Positions 17,883-29,209 are shown, numbered from the stretch's first letter. The stretch: 64,000 nucleotides of DNA from Spirochaetaceae bacterium 4572_59 (GCA_002084805.1 NBMC01000004.1:28915-92914), one strand, 5' to 3'. The notes: generated from the sequence alone by a model not told the origin. Program-made: numbers and translations.

Positions 17883-19718
17883 ATGGACTTAAAAAAAGGG
17901 ATTTCCTTCTTTGGTGTTTTCAGCATAGCCTCCGGAGCAATGATAAGTTCCGGTATCTTTATTTTACCCGGCCTGGCATTTGCCAAAGCGGGATCAGCTG
18001 TCTTTATCTCCTACTTTCTGGCGGGAATATTGGGATTCATCGGCATCCTCAGTGTGGTGGAGCTCTCTACAGCCATGCCGAAAGCCGGTGGAGACTATTA
18101 TTTTATCAACAAAACTCTGGGCCCCATGTTCGGAACAATTTCCGGATTTCTAGGCTGGTTTGCCCTCTCTCTGAAAAGCGCTTTTGCAATATTCGGCATA
18201 GCGGAGATCATCTATCTATACACAGGAATATCCCCCATGCTCTCCGGTCTTATTCTTTGCCTTTTTTTTGTTTTTATTAATATTATAGGAGTGAAGGAAG
18301 CGGCTATATTTCAAACGATAATGATCATCGGTTTACTCTCTCTTATGCTTATCTATATTATTATTGGCATACCGAAAGTTAATATGTCCAATTTTTCACC
18401 CCTTCTTTCTTCTGGATTCAATGAGATACTCATCACCTCGGGTTTTGTTTTTATCTCCTTCGGAGGACTTTTAAAGGTGGCCAATGTGTCAGAAGAAGTC
18501 ATTAATCCGAAAAGAAACATCCCCCTGGGCATGTTTTCATCTATTCTGGTTGTAACCATTCTCTATACTTTCATTACTTTTATTCTGACAGGAACTCTGG
18601 ATGCGGATCAATTCAGTGGATCTATGACACCTGTTGCGGATTCAGCCAGAATCCTTGCCGGCGAAGTCGGTTATATCATCATAATCATAGCATCCCTACT
18701 GGCCTTTTTTACAACGGCCAATGCGGGAATAATGGCAGCCTCCCGCTATCCCATGGCCCTGAGCCGGGATTCCCTGCTGCCGGGCAGTATTGCCTCAATC
18801 AATAAGCGCTACAATACACCGCTTATTTCCATATTGATTACAGGAGCGATTATCTACCTGTCCCTCCTGTTGCCTCTGGAAATGCTGGTTAAAGCAGCTT
18901 CTACGGTTATACTGACATCCTATGTGCTGACAAACCTTTCTGTCATCATCCTCAGGGAGAGTCGGATTACCAATTACAAACCCAGTTTTAAAGCCCCCTT
19001 CTATCCCTGGTTGCAGATAGGCAGTATCATCCTGTTCTCATTTTTTGTTATTGATCTGGGAGCAGCCGCTATAGAATTAAGTCTGACATTCCTTTTTATT
19101 AGTTTTTGCGTCTATATGTTTTACGGTAGAAAGAAACAGAACCGTGAGTATGCCCTATTACATCTTTTAAAGAGAATTAGTGACAGCACACTCACTGAGG
19201 ACCTACTGGAGGATGAACTGAGGGAGATCCTGATAAACAGAGATAATATCGAGCAGGATAATTTTGATAAGCTGATCAAGGAAGCCCAATTTTATGACGT
19301 TGAGGAGTCTATGGATTTCCAGCAGGTTCTTGAAAAGGTATCACAGGATATGGCCCTAAAATCAGGAATGGAAGAAGTGATGATAAAAGAAATGTTCCTA
19401 CAGCGGCAGGAAGACTGTAATATGGCAATTTCTGAATTTCTGGCCATTCCCCATATTGTGATAGACGGCGAGGATAAGGTTTTCCTTCATGTAATCCGCA
19501 GCAGAAAAGGGATAAAATTCACCGAAAATGAAAATAAGGTACAGGCTGTGTTTCTCTTGGGAGGAACCAGAGAAACCCGCACTCTGCACCTGAAAACCAT
19601 CGCGGCCATCGCAACCCTTGTGGGTTCGGACAAATTCAAAGAGAAGTGGCTGGAAGCGAAAACTGTAACGGAACTTAAAAACCTGATGATCCTCACAGAA
19701 AGAAGAAGATTTAAATAA
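17883..19718 (+). CDS. APC-superfamily amino-acid permease fused to a PTS EIIA-like domain
   Basis: 611 residues. The N-terminal ~415 residues form about 12 membrane helices with the APC signature near the start (SGAMISSGIFILPG) and a long FISFGGLLKVANVSEEV segment, indicating an amino acid/polyamine/cation-type transporter. After the last helix a ~190-residue cytoplasmic part includes a PTS EIIA type-2-like (PtsN-like) module: AIPHIVIDG contains a His at the phosphorylation position (about residue 524), followed by VQAVFLLGG. The EIIA part may regulate transport by phosphorylation or metabolite sensing; that is inference. Substrate unknown. A hairpin terminator follows. Confidence 0.82.
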   Translation: MDLKKGISFFGVFSIASGAMISSGIFILPGLAFAKAGSAVFISYFLAGILGFIGILSVVELSTAMPKAGGDYYFINKTLGPMFGTISGFLGWFALSLKSAFAIFGIAEIIYLYTGISPMLSGLILCLFFVFINIIGVKEAAIFQTIMIIGLLSLMLIYIIIGIPKVNMSNFSPLLSSGFNEILITSGFVFISFGGLLKVANVSEEVINPKRNIPLGMFSSILVVTILYTFITFILTGTLDADQFSGSMTPVADSARILAGEVGYIIIIIASLLAFFTTANAGIMAASRYPMALSRDSLLPGSIASINKRYNTPLISILITGAIIYLSLLLPLEMLVKAASTVILTSYVLTNLSVIILRESRITNYKPSFKAPFYPWLQIGSIILFSFFVIDLGAAAIELSLTFLFISFCVYMFYGRKKQNREYALLHLLKRISDSTLTEDLLEDELREILINRDNIEQDNFDKLIKEAQFYDVEESMDFQQVLEKVSQDMALKSGMEEVMIKEMFLQRQEDCNMAISEFLAIPHIVIDGEDKVFLHVIRSRKGIKFTENENKVQAVFLLGGTRETRTLHLKTIAAIATLVGSDKFKEKWLEAKTVTELKNLMILTERRRFK

Positions 19719-19723
19719 AGAAA

Positions 19724-19752
19724 ACCCTTGGGAGCTCTATGTTCCCAAGGGT
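19724..19752. terminator. Bidirectional hairpin terminator between the permease and valS
   Basis: ACCCTTGGGA (19724-19733) and TCCCAAGGGT (19743-19752) form a perfect 10-bp stem with a 9-nt loop. Read on the minus strand the stem is followed by TTTTCTTT, so it mainly terminates valS. On the plus strand the U-tract is poor, but it lies right after the permease stop. Confidence 0.85.
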
Positions 19753-19775
19753 CATATCTTAAATATTACTCTCTT

Positions 19776-22415
19776 TTACAACTCAGAAAGATAGGCTGTC
19801 ATCTTCTCGATGGCATTACGAAACTCTTCCAGCTTTTCCTTTTCCTTGGTTATGACTTCATCAGGAGCATTGGAAGTAAACTTCTCATTGGAGAGCTTCT
19901 TTTCCGTAGACATAAGCATCTTTTTATTCTTGTCCAGGTTCTTCTGCAGCTTGGCCTTTTCCTTATCCACATCGATCAGATCCCGGATAAAAATGTGAGC
20001 CTCGAAAGTCTTAGCTACAGCCGCAACAGACCCATCCAGATCCTCACCGTCTGTCAGAAGGGCAATATCACCGGACTGCACCAGAGAGGCAATCAGATCG
20101 GATTCAGCTTCAAAGAAAGATCCAGTAGCAGCATTGCTAGCTTTAACCCGTACTTTTATTTTTTTGGATGGTGGCAGATTAAACTCACTTCTCAGAGTTC
20201 TCACAGCTTGAACCAATTCCTGAAGAGACTTAAAGTTATCAGCCAGTTCTTCATTATCCATAGACTCATCAGCCACGGGAAAAGGTGCAACAATCAGAGC
20301 AGCACTTCTTTGAGGTAGTTTCTGGTAAATTTCTTCTGTCAGGAAGGAAATAAAGGGGTGGAGCAGTCTCAGAGACTTATCCAGTACATCAATCAGAACC
20401 GTGACAGCTCTGTCTTTTTCATTATTATCATTACTGTAGAGGTAGAGCTTGGTGGCTTCCACATACCAGTCACAGAAATCGTTCCAGAAGAACTCATAAA
20501 CACAGTGTGCCATATCGTCAAAACGATATGCCTGAACAGCCTTTTCCACAGAACGTATAGCAATGTTCAGTCGGTGATAGATCCAGCTGTCGACACTGGT
20601 CAATTCAAGCTGTTTGATGTCCTGCAGCTCACGGCCTTCCATATTCATAAGGATGTAGCGGGAGGCATTCCATACCTTATTACAGAAGCGGCTTCCCAGT
20701 TTAACAGTGTCCTCATCCATGGAAATATCCTGTCCCTGAGCAGAAAGATAGGCCAGGGTAAATTTCATGGCATCCGCACCGTACTCTGCAACTATATCCA
20801 GAGGATCAATACCATTTCCCAGGGATTTTGACATTTTCCGACCCTGTTTATCTCTTACCAGAGGAGTGATATAGATATCCCGGAAGGGAGCCTGTCCTAA
20901 AAACTCTTCGGAAGCCATAATCATACGGGCAACCCAGAAGAAGATAATATCGTACCCTGTAACCAATGCACTTGTGGGATAAAATTTCTCCATATCCACG
21001 GTCTTTTCAGGCCATCCAAGAGTAGAGAACGGCCAGAGCCATGAGGAAAACCAGGTATCCAGAACATCCGGATCTTGAGAAATATTTTTACTAGCGCACT
21101 TGGGACATTCCGTAGGATCTTCCCGGGGGACAATAATCTCACCACAGTCCCCGCAGGTCCATGCCGGGATGCGATGTCCCCACCAGAGCTGACGAGAAAT
21201 ACACCAGTCACGGATACCGTTCAGCCAGTGAGAGTAGGTGTTTTCCCAGCGTTTGGGATAGAAACGGATACGGTCTTCCTTCCAGGCATTCAGAGCCTTT
21301 TCCGCCATTCCTTCCATACGGACAAACCACTGCTCAGACATATAGGGTTCGATAACAGTGTTACAGCGGTAGCAGTGACCGACCTGGTGAGGCTGATCTT
21401 CTGTTTTGACAAGATAGCCGCCGGCTTCCAGAGCAGCAATAGTTTTCTTTCGACCTTCCTTTGTAGAAAGGCCCCTGTACTCTTCAGGACAATTATCATT
21501 GAGGGTTCCATCGTCATTCAGAATGTTTACACGTTCCAGATCATGACGATTTCCAACTTCCCAGTCATTGGGATCATGGGCGGGTGTAATTTTAACGGCA
21601 CCAGAACCAAAGTCCATTTTGCAGTGGAAGTCTGTTATAATCTTTATTTTTTTATCTGTCAGTGGCAGATCAAGAGTTTTCCCTACCATTTCACTATAAC
21701 GTTCATCATCAGGATGTACAGCAACAGCCGTATCACCAAACATGGTTTCAGGACGGGTTGTCGCAACGGTCAGGCTGCCCGAACCATCTGTGAGAGGATA
21801 GATAACATGATAGAGCTTACCGGCCTCTTCAGAGTGATCCACTTCATCATCTGCCAGTGCTGTACCACAGGAAGGACACCAGTTAACCAGGTACTCACCC
21901 TTATAAACGAGATCCCTTTCATAGAGGCTAACGAATACCTCCCGAACGGCTTTTGAAAGACCTTCATCCATGGTAAAACGTTCACGGCTCCAGTCACAGG
22001 ATGCTCCGATTTTTTTAAGCTGTTTCGTAATGATGCTGTGATGCTCATTCTTGACATTCCAGGTCTCTTCCAGAAATTTTTCCCGACCGAGATCATATCG
22101 TGTTAAACCTTTTTCTTTCAGTCTTCTTTCTACAACATTCTGAGTGGCAATACCTGCGTGGTCTGTTCCGGGGACCCAGAGTGTGGGCTTACCCTGCATT
22201 CTATGATAGCGGATAAGAATATCCTGCAAAGAGTTGTTGAGACCATGTCCCATATGAAGGACTCCGGTAACATTAGGAGGAGGAATGACTATGATAAAGG
22301 GATCCTTGGAATCGTCACCTGCCGGTTCAAAATAGTGTCCGTCTTCCCAGAATTTGTAGATTCTGTCTTCAAATTCACCCGGGTTGTATGTTTTTTCGAG
22401 TTCAATAGCCTTCAT
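19776..22415 (-). CDS. valS: Valyl-tRNA synthetase
   Basis: Class I synthetase charging tRNA-Val. The HIGH motif is in PPPNVTGVLHMGHGLNN near residue 48 and KMSKS is in GRKMSKSLGNGIDPLD near 525. The editing domain lies between them (TTRPETMFGDTAVAVHP). The end has the ValRS-specific coiled-coil arm rich in Lys/Glu (KAKLQKNLDKNKKMLM). 879 residues is the usual size. AAGGATG precedes the ATG. Long frames on the opposite strand are shadows of this gene. Confidence 0.96.
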   Translation of the reverse strand: MKAIELEKTYNPGEFEDRIYKFWEDGHYFEPAGDDSKDPFIIVIPPPNVTGVLHMGHGLNNSLQDILIRYHRMQGKPTLWVPGTDHAGIATQNVVERRLKEKGLTRYDLGREKFLEETWNVKNEHHSIITKQLKKIGASCDWSRERFTMDEGLSKAVREVFVSLYERDLVYKGEYLVNWCPSCGTALADDEVDHSEEAGKLYHVIYPLTDGSGSLTVATTRPETMFGDTAVAVHPDDERYSEMVGKTLDLPLTDKKIKIITDFHCKMDFGSGAVKITPAHDPNDWEVGNRHDLERVNILNDDGTLNDNCPEEYRGLSTKEGRKKTIAALEAGGYLVKTEDQPHQVGHCYRCNTVIEPYMSEQWFVRMEGMAEKALNAWKEDRIRFYPKRWENTYSHWLNGIRDWCISRQLWWGHRIPAWTCGDCGEIIVPREDPTECPKCASKNISQDPDVLDTWFSSWLWPFSTLGWPEKTVDMEKFYPTSALVTGYDIIFFWVARMIMASEEFLGQAPFRDIYITPLVRDKQGRKMSKSLGNGIDPLDIVAEYGADAMKFTLAYLSAQGQDISMDEDTVKLGSRFCNKVWNASRYILMNMEGRELQDIKQLELTSVDSWIYHRLNIAIRSVEKAVQAYRFDDMAHCVYEFFWNDFCDWYVEATKLYLYSNDNNEKDRAVTVLIDVLDKSLRLLHPFISFLTEEIYQKLPQRSAALIVAPFPVADESMDNEELADNFKSLQELVQAVRTLRSEFNLPPSKKIKVRVKASNAATGSFFEAESDLIASLVQSGDIALLTDGEDLDGSVAAVAKTFEAHIFIRDLIDVDKEKAKLQKNLDKNKKMLMSTEKKLSNEKFTSNAPDEVITKEKEKLEEFRNAIEKMTAYLSEL

Positions 22416-22556
22416 TATCCCATCCTTAAAAAATCATTCACCGAATAGTACATAAAACAGTGTAAATAATCAATCTATGGGCTCTTGAAGCGCTTGTTCA
22501 AAAGGAAGATGTTTTTTTATTGAAATGAAGAGAAAGACAGGGCATAATAATTTTTT

Positions 22557-22988
22557 ATGAATCATTGCAAAGAACTGAAGACAGAAGAAATAAAAGATGT
22601 ACTGCAAAGGGGAGAATATGCGGTTCTCGCCATAACTGATGGGAATGAACCCTATGCCCTCTCTCTCTGCTATGGCATGGATAAAGATAAGTTAGCTCTC
22701 TATTTTCTGACAGACAAGGGGGGCTTGAAACTGGATTTCCTTAAGAGCAATCCCTATGTCTGCGGAACGGTTGTTATTCAAAATCCCGGGAAGGAGGGAT
22801 CTCCCCATGGCTACCGGTCCGTTGTATTCCGGGGAGTAATGGAAGTTATTCACGATCCAACAGAACAGGCTACCGCCCGCCTCATCCTTGAAGAGGGAAG
22901 TGAATTCCACGGGGAGAAAAGAGAAGTTCCCCACCCCATGGTAATGAAGCTTGAATGGGACGAGATCAGCGGCAGAAACAGCTGCTGA
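22557..22988 (+). CDS. Pyridoxamine 5'-phosphate oxidase-like FMN-binding split-barrel protein
   Basis: 143 residues with the small split-barrel flavin fold of the PNPOx-like superfamily: GEYAVLAITDGNEPYALSL near the start, LYFLTDKGGLKLDFLKSNP in the middle, and YRSVVFRGVMEVI. Members bind FMN or F420 or act in antibiotic resistance and heme handling; the substrate is not readable. The ribosome-binding site is poor. Its stop is two bases from the end of the convergent nitroreductase gene, another flavoprotein. Confidence 0.8.
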   Translation: MNHCKELKTEEIKDVLQRGEYAVLAITDGNEPYALSLCYGMDKDKLALYFLTDKGGLKLDFLKSNPYVCGTVVIQNPGKEGSPHGYRSVVFRGVMEVIHDPTEQATARLILEEGSEFHGEKREVPHPMVMKLEWDEISGRNSC

Positions 22989-22990
22989 TC

Positions 22991-23566
22991 CTATTTCTCC
23001 GCGACAGTCAGTTCATCAACAGATCTTTTGGGAACATGATGGACACCGTCTTCATCCCTGTAGTAGGATGTTTCCCCTCCTTCGGCCACATCTTCAACAA
23101 CAACTTTTTCTCCGGGATAACCGAAAGCCAGGATCAGACAGGGAGAAAGATGTTCCTCCAGATGCAGAAGCTCCGAGACTGATTTTTTCCCGAAAGAGCC
23201 TATCATACAGCAGCCCACCCCAGCGGCAGCAGCGCCTAGCACCATGCTCTGCCCTGTAATACCGTGGTCACAGTTGGGATTGGTGCTGATAGTTTTATCC
23301 AGCAGTATAACAACATAACCTGTGGGTCTCTCACCTTCTGCGGGCCCATCCCACTCCTTCAGGGCACCGGCCCACTTAAGTTTGGGAAACAGGGCATCAC
23401 GGGCTTCTTCTGTTTCTATGGTCAGGAATTTTAAAAACTGCATATTCCCGGAGCTGGGGCTCAGGCGGGCATAGTGAACCATCTGTTTCAGAAAACCAGC
23501 CGGAAGGGGTTTCTGATTAAAACGGCGATAGCTCCGTGCCTGACCGATCAATTTTTCAAACTGCAT
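22991..23566 (-). CDS. Nitroreductase family FMN protein
   Basis: 191 residues of the NADPH/FMN nitroreductase fold. RSYRRF near residue 12 is the FMN-contacting Arg/Ser motif. ARLSPSSGNMQFLKFL matches the family S-x-x-N-x-Q motif. The GQSMVLGAAAAGVGCCMIGSF block and a LILAFGYPGE segment are also conserved. Substrate is unknown; it could reduce quinones or nitro compounds. A GGAG-type site precedes the ATG. Confidence 0.85.
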   Translation of the reverse strand: MQFEKLIGQARSYRRFNQKPLPAGFLKQMVHYARLSPSSGNMQFLKFLTIETEEARDALFPKLKWAGALKEWDGPAEGERPTGYVVILLDKTISTNPNCDHGITGQSMVLGAAAAGVGCCMIGSFGKKSVSELLHLEEHLSPCLILAFGYPGEKVVVEDVAEGGETSYYRDEDGVHHVPKRSVDELTVAEK

Positions 23567-23651
23567 ACTCTCACTCCTGTAAAAATCGATATATAGTACT
23601 CTTTTTGAAATATATCAAAAACATCTCTTATATCCTACTGTTCCGAGCCAG

Positions 23652-23683
23652 AAAAAAAAGGCTGCTCCCCGGAGGAAACAGCC
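23652..23683 (-). terminator. Rho-independent terminator of the yajC-secD-secF unit
   Basis: On the minus strand GGCTGTTTCC and GGGAGCAGCC pair over 10 bp (two or three G-U pairs) around a UCCG tetraloop, and the stem is followed by eight T. It lies 26 nt after the secF stop. Confidence 0.85.
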
Positions 23684-23708
23684 CTTATGTCAAAGAATCA
23701 GAACAGAA

Positions 23709-24773
23709 TTATTTCTTTTTCCGTTTTTTTTCTTTTTCTTTTTTCTTTTTTTCAGTTGCTTCAGCAATCTCTTCAGCAGACTGTTTAACAGTTTCTATTG
23801 TGGAATCTACTTTTTTAACAGGAGCTGCTTTTACTTCAGCATGTGCTTTTGCATTTGAAGCGGCAAGAGCTGATGCTTTTACTTTCTTCACTTCAGCATT
23901 ATGCCATCCCAGAAGAATGGTTGATGCAATAAAGATAGAAGAATATGTACCAACGATAATTCCGACGATCAGACTCAGAGCAAAAGTTTTAATAGTTCCC
24001 GTACCGATCAAAAAGATAAACAGTACAGCAATAAAAGTAGTAAAAGAGGTAATCAGTGTTCTTCTCAGAGACTGAGTAATGGAAATATTGATAATTTCCA
24101 TAAACTTTTTATCTTTGAGAAGTCTGGTATTTTCTCTGATTCTATCAAAAATAACGATTGTATCATTCAGAGAGTAACCGACTATCGTCAGCACTGCAGC
24201 AATAGTAGCCGTGGAGAACTCCAACTGCATAACACCGATAAATCCCATAAGAAACAGAACGTCATGCACGACAGCCGCAATAGCGGATACCGCGTAATTC
24301 AGACGGAATCTGAACCAGATATAAAGAAGGATAAGAGCCATGGCTATAACCGTAAGGAATATAGTCTGAGAAGAAAGATTTCCTGCCAGACGGGCTCCTA
24401 CAAACTCTGTAGAAAGAACTTCAACAGAGGAAGCACCAAATGTTGCAGCCAACCTGTCTTTGATCTCTTTTTCTGCTGCAGCCTGAAAGTCTTTAATACT
24501 TTCATCTTCACCCACACGGATAACAAAATTGTTGTCTGCAATATCACCAACGGTTTGAACCTGAAGTGCATCCATACCGTTTAGGGCATCTTTTACTTCA
24601 GTAATATCTACAGAGCCCTGAATAGCCACTCTCTGGCTGAGACCGGATCTAAAATCAATACCAAAGTTAAATCCACCCTGTGCAAAGGTTCCTGCCCAAA
24701 ATAGAACAATCAAACCTACAGAAACAGCCGACCAGATAAATCTGCTTTTTGTAAAGTTAATTACTTTTACCAT
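23709..24773 (-). CDS. secF: Protein translocase subunit SecF
   Basis: Membrane partner of SecD in the proton-driven export complex. The GIDFRSGLSQRVAI segment near residue 35 is the family FDFTGG-like region. Membrane helices follow from about 140, with the YSLNDTIVIFDRIREN signature near 200 and a second LRRTLITSFTTF region. An unusually charged tail of about 40 residues ends KKKKEKEKKRKKK, which could contact RNA or ribosomes at the cytoplasmic face (inference). The start codon overlaps the secD stop by one base (TAATG). Confidence 0.95.
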   Translation of the reverse strand: MVKVINFTKSRFIWSAVSVGLIVLFWAGTFAQGGFNFGIDFRSGLSQRVAIQGSVDITEVKDALNGMDALQVQTVGDIADNNFVIRVGEDESIKDFQAAAEKEIKDRLAATFGASSVEVLSTEFVGARLAGNLSSQTIFLTVIAMALILLYIWFRFRLNYAVSAIAAVVHDVLFLMGFIGVMQLEFSTATIAAVLTIVGYSLNDTIVIFDRIRENTRLLKDKKFMEIINISITQSLRRTLITSFTTFIAVLFIFLIGTGTIKTFALSLIVGIIVGTYSSIFIASTILLGWHNAEVKKVKASALAASNAKAHAEVKAAPVKKVDSTIETVKQSAEEIAEATEKKKKEKEKKRKKK

Positions 24774-26500
24774 TATTTGAGTCCCCTCCAGGCAATGCTG
24801 ATTTTCTCTCTCTTCAATACTTCCGTTCCGAAGTCAAAGATAAGACGGGAAACAAAGATGGCAGTAAAGAGTGAACAGATAATACCAACTGCCAGAGTTA
24901 CGGCGAATCCCTGAATGGGTCCTTTACCGAGCTGTGACAGAAAGATTGCTGCAATAAAAGTGGTAATATTGGCATCCATAACCGTCCAGAATGCTTTCTT
25001 GAAACCGGCTTCTACTGCGGCCGCTCTGGACTTACCGAGGGCAAGTTCTTCGCGGATACGTTCAAATATAATTACATTGGCATCCACGGCCATACCAACG
25101 TTAAGAATAACACCGGCAATACTGGTCATGGTCAAAGTCATATTAAATGAGGAAAGAATAGCTACAATGAAAACAAGGTTCAGGATCAAAGCCAGATCGG
25201 CTATCAGACCAGCACCCTTATAATAGAGAAACATAAATACAACTACAGCGATAAATCCATAGAAGATAGCTCTCAGACCAGCATCGATGGCATCACTTCC
25301 GAGGGATGCACCGACAGCCTGTTCATTGATAATCTCAAGATCTACAGGCAGAGCAGCTGTTCTCAGAACGAGTTCCAGAGCATTTGCTTCATTTGTATCA
25401 AATCCGGTGATTCTTACGCTGTCTCTGATAGGCTCTGAAATACGTGCAGCAGCTTTTACTTTATCATCCATTACAACTGCCAGAGATTTTCCGGTGTTAT
25501 CAGAGGTGAATTTGTAGAAGATTTCTCCCCCTTCAGCATCCAGATTAAAGATAACATTAGGCTGTCCGGTTACCTGATCGGCAATGGTATCAGCCTGCTG
25601 TATATGACTTCCTTCCAGACCAATCTCTTCAGTAACAACAATGTATCTCTGAAACTGATCGATTCCGTAGCTGTCTTTCTTGTAATATCCGAGTACCCTC
25701 AGACCGGCTTCCAGAAAATCAGGATCGGAAGGACGTCCGTCTTCAAATACCACACCGGGATTGGATGCCACATACTGAGCAATTCGGCTTGTAGCAGCAT
25801 CATCTACTATATGGAAGTTAAGAGTCCCCTTACCCATAAGGAAAGAATTAACTCTTTCAGGATCGACTTCACCGGGAATCTCAATCAGGATTTGATCGTT
25901 AGACTGTTTCCGGATGGAAGGTTCTGTTACACCAAACTTATCGATTCTGTTGTTCAGAATTTCCATTGCCAGAGTAATAGCTTCCTGAAGGTCTGCTTCA
26001 GAGGGTGTTCTACCCAGTCTTTCAGCAAGACTTTCTTCATCGGCTTGTACAACAACACTCATACCGCCTGAGAGGTCCAGACCAAGCATAAGAGTCTTGT
26101 CTTTCATTTCCTTCAAACCAAGAACATCATTTCTATAATGATCTTCCAGTGCGCTGAATACTTCGTTACCGGTCTGAAAACCCTGCAGTACTGTTTTAAC
26201 AGTCCATGTTGAGGGGATATCTCTCTTTTCCAGTTTATAATTTTCTTTTGCCTGATCAATCAGAAAACTGATTTCTTCAGGGAATACCGCATCGGGATCA
26301 TCTTTAACCATTGCGGTAAGAGTTTCCAGATCTTCAGCTGCCGTGATTTTAGCATACTTCTGAATTTCTTCTTTTGATCCATTTGCAAGCGTTTTCTTAT
26401 CCTGAGGGGTAATGAAGTACCATTTAACTGTCGGTAACAGGAAGTACGCACCTAACCCCAGAAAGAAAAGAACGACGACGAATCTCATTCGTTTGTTCAT
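24773..26500 (-). CDS. secD: Protein translocase subunit SecD
   Basis: 575 residues: an N-terminal helix, a large periplasmic P1 domain beginning LGLDLSGGMSVVVQAD near 140, then LEIPGEVDPERVNSFL and a C-terminal six-helix RND-type bundle. The bundle carries GMAVDANVIIFERIREEL and DANITTFIAAI, the SecD/F transmembrane signatures with the functional Asp. It pulls exported proteins through using the proton or sodium gradient. It lies between yajC and secF, the classical order. Confidence 0.95.
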   Translation of the reverse strand: MNKRMRFVVVLFFLGLGAYFLLPTVKWYFITPQDKKTLANGSKEEIQKYAKITAAEDLETLTAMVKDDPDAVFPEEISFLIDQAKENYKLEKRDIPSTWTVKTVLQGFQTGNEVFSALEDHYRNDVLGLKEMKDKTLMLGLDLSGGMSVVVQADEESLAERLGRTPSEADLQEAITLAMEILNNRIDKFGVTEPSIRKQSNDQILIEIPGEVDPERVNSFLMGKGTLNFHIVDDAATSRIAQYVASNPGVVFEDGRPSDPDFLEAGLRVLGYYKKDSYGIDQFQRYIVVTEEIGLEGSHIQQADTIADQVTGQPNVIFNLDAEGGEIFYKFTSDNTGKSLAVVMDDKVKAAARISEPIRDSVRITGFDTNEANALELVLRTAALPVDLEIINEQAVGASLGSDAIDAGLRAIFYGFIAVVVFMFLYYKGAGLIADLALILNLVFIVAILSSFNMTLTMTSIAGVILNVGMAVDANVIIFERIREELALGKSRAAAVEAGFKKAFWTVMDANITTFIAAIFLSQLGKGPIQGFAVTLAVGIICSLFTAIFVSRLIFDFGTEVLKREKISIAWRGLK

Positions 26501-26520
26501 TTACATTTCTCCGGTAGCAA

Positions 26521-26907
26521 TTATTTTTTTTCGGCTTTTTCTTTCTGGCTTTTTTTATCTTTTTTATCAACTTTTGTTTCTGTTTCTACATTGACAACAG
26601 CTGATACGGCAGATTTATTCATTTCCAGTTTAGTGTTCTCATCAACTTTGATGATCGCTGTGTCATCTTTAACTGATAAGACCGTTCCTCTGATACCACC
26701 AATAGTAACAATTTTGTCACCCTTTTTCATGGCGTTGATCATGTTCTTAGTTTCTTTTTGTTTCTTATTCTGCGGTCTGATAATGAGAAAATAAAAGATC
26801 CCTATTACAAGAGCGAATGTCACAAGACTGGTGGTCATTGACCCTGTGGAAGAAGCTCCTCCGCCTGCGGGAACGCCCATCAGAAGAGCCAAATTAAAAT
26901 ATTCCAT
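26521..26907 (-). CDS. yajC: Preprotein translocase accessory subunit YajC
   Basis: 128 residues with one helix (VTFALVIGIFYFLIIRPQNKK) followed directly by the YajC hallmark RPQNKKQKETKNMINAMKKG and then GDKIVTIGGIRGTV. YajC associates with SecDF. The end is a Lys-rich tail (KVDKKDKKSQKEKAEKK) of the same flavour as the SecF tail. AAGGA lies 9 nt before the ATG; secD follows 20 nt downstream. Confidence 0.94.
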   Translation of the reverse strand: MEYFNLALLMGVPAGGGASSTGSMTTSLVTFALVIGIFYFLIIRPQNKKQKETKNMINAMKKGDKIVTIGGIRGTVLSVKDDTAIIKVDENTKLEMNKSAVSAVVNVETETKVDKKDKKSQKEKAEKK

Positions 26908-26975
26908 AATATTCTATCCTTGGATTTAAGATTTGTTAAAAAATATTGCAAAAATTTTGTTCCCGTTAAGAATCG

Positions 26976-27269
26976 TCAAATGAGCTTGGTACGGCTTATT
27001 CCCTCAGGAACACCGAATACCCCAAACAACCTTTTCAGTTCCTCAACAGATGAATAGCGAGAACCGCAGACCGCATTGTACCGCTCCAGAACAAGCTCCT
27101 GTTCATTCACATTTGACTCGAATAAAGCCTTACTGAATGCCTGTTTGAACAGACCCTTTTCCAACAGTGATTTTACATCAAGCCTGCCGAACTTTTTCAG
27201 ATTGCCTTTATCGACAATGGAAGAGCTTCCGGAGTATCCAATGGTATTGCTGAATTCCTCTATTTTCAT
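26976..27269 (-). CDS. Small hypothetical protein between groEL and yajC
   Basis: 97 residues that I do not recognise. It has a good GAGAGG ribosome-binding site before ATG 27269. The sequence is mostly helical and mixed charge, with DVKSLLEKGLFKQAFSKAL and a C-terminal VEELKRLFGVFG. No signal peptide, helix or Cys. It is 68 nt upstream of yajC on the same strand and after the groEL terminator, so it may head the yajC-secDF transcript. Confidence 0.55.
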   Translation of the reverse strand: MKIEEFSNTIGYSGSSSIVDKGNLKKFGRLDVKSLLEKGLFKQAFSKALFESNVNEQELVLERYNAVCGSRYSSVEELKRLFGVFGVPEGISRTKLI

Positions 27270-27346
27270 CTAAACCTCTCTGCTTTGAATGATTCTATCA
27301 GTACAATCCTAAAAAGTATACTGATAATTGCCAAATGTTTTAGCAC

Positions 27347-27379
27347 AAAAAAAGGGGAAGCAATTAAGCCTCCCCTTTC
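27347..27379 (-). terminator. Rho-independent terminator of groEL
   Basis: On the minus strand AAAGGGGAGGC and GCTTCCCCTTT pair around a TTAATT loop (one G-U pair) and run into seven T. It lies 31-63 nt after the groEL stop. Confidence 0.85.
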
Positions 27380-27409
27380 ACGGTAGAAGAGTTCTCTACA
27401 CGGGGGGAA

Positions 27410-29077
<1,668 letters not shown>

Positions 29078-29133
29078 TTAGCAGGTAATTAAAATTTGAA
29101 ATTTTATAAGTTCCGAAAGGAACCACAGAATGT

Positions 29134-29162
29134 AAGATACTAATTCTTTATAGATTCATCAA
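29134..29162 (-). promoter_or_regulatory. Probable sigma-70-type promoter of groEL
   Basis: On the minus strand TTGATG (29162-29157) and TATCTT (29139-29134) are separated by 17 nt and lie about 72 nt before the groEL start. A short GTTCC-GGAAC hairpin (29110-29123) falls in the leader. No heat-shock operator that I know is present. Confidence 0.5.
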
Positions 29163-29209
29163 GGAATTTTTGGGGAAATTATCCTCAAATAACAACACTA
29201 TCGAATTAT

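Noticed and set aside
21075..21956. Plus-strand ORF of 293 codons within valS
   Set aside because: Shadow frame of valS; no family motif and no ribosome-binding site.
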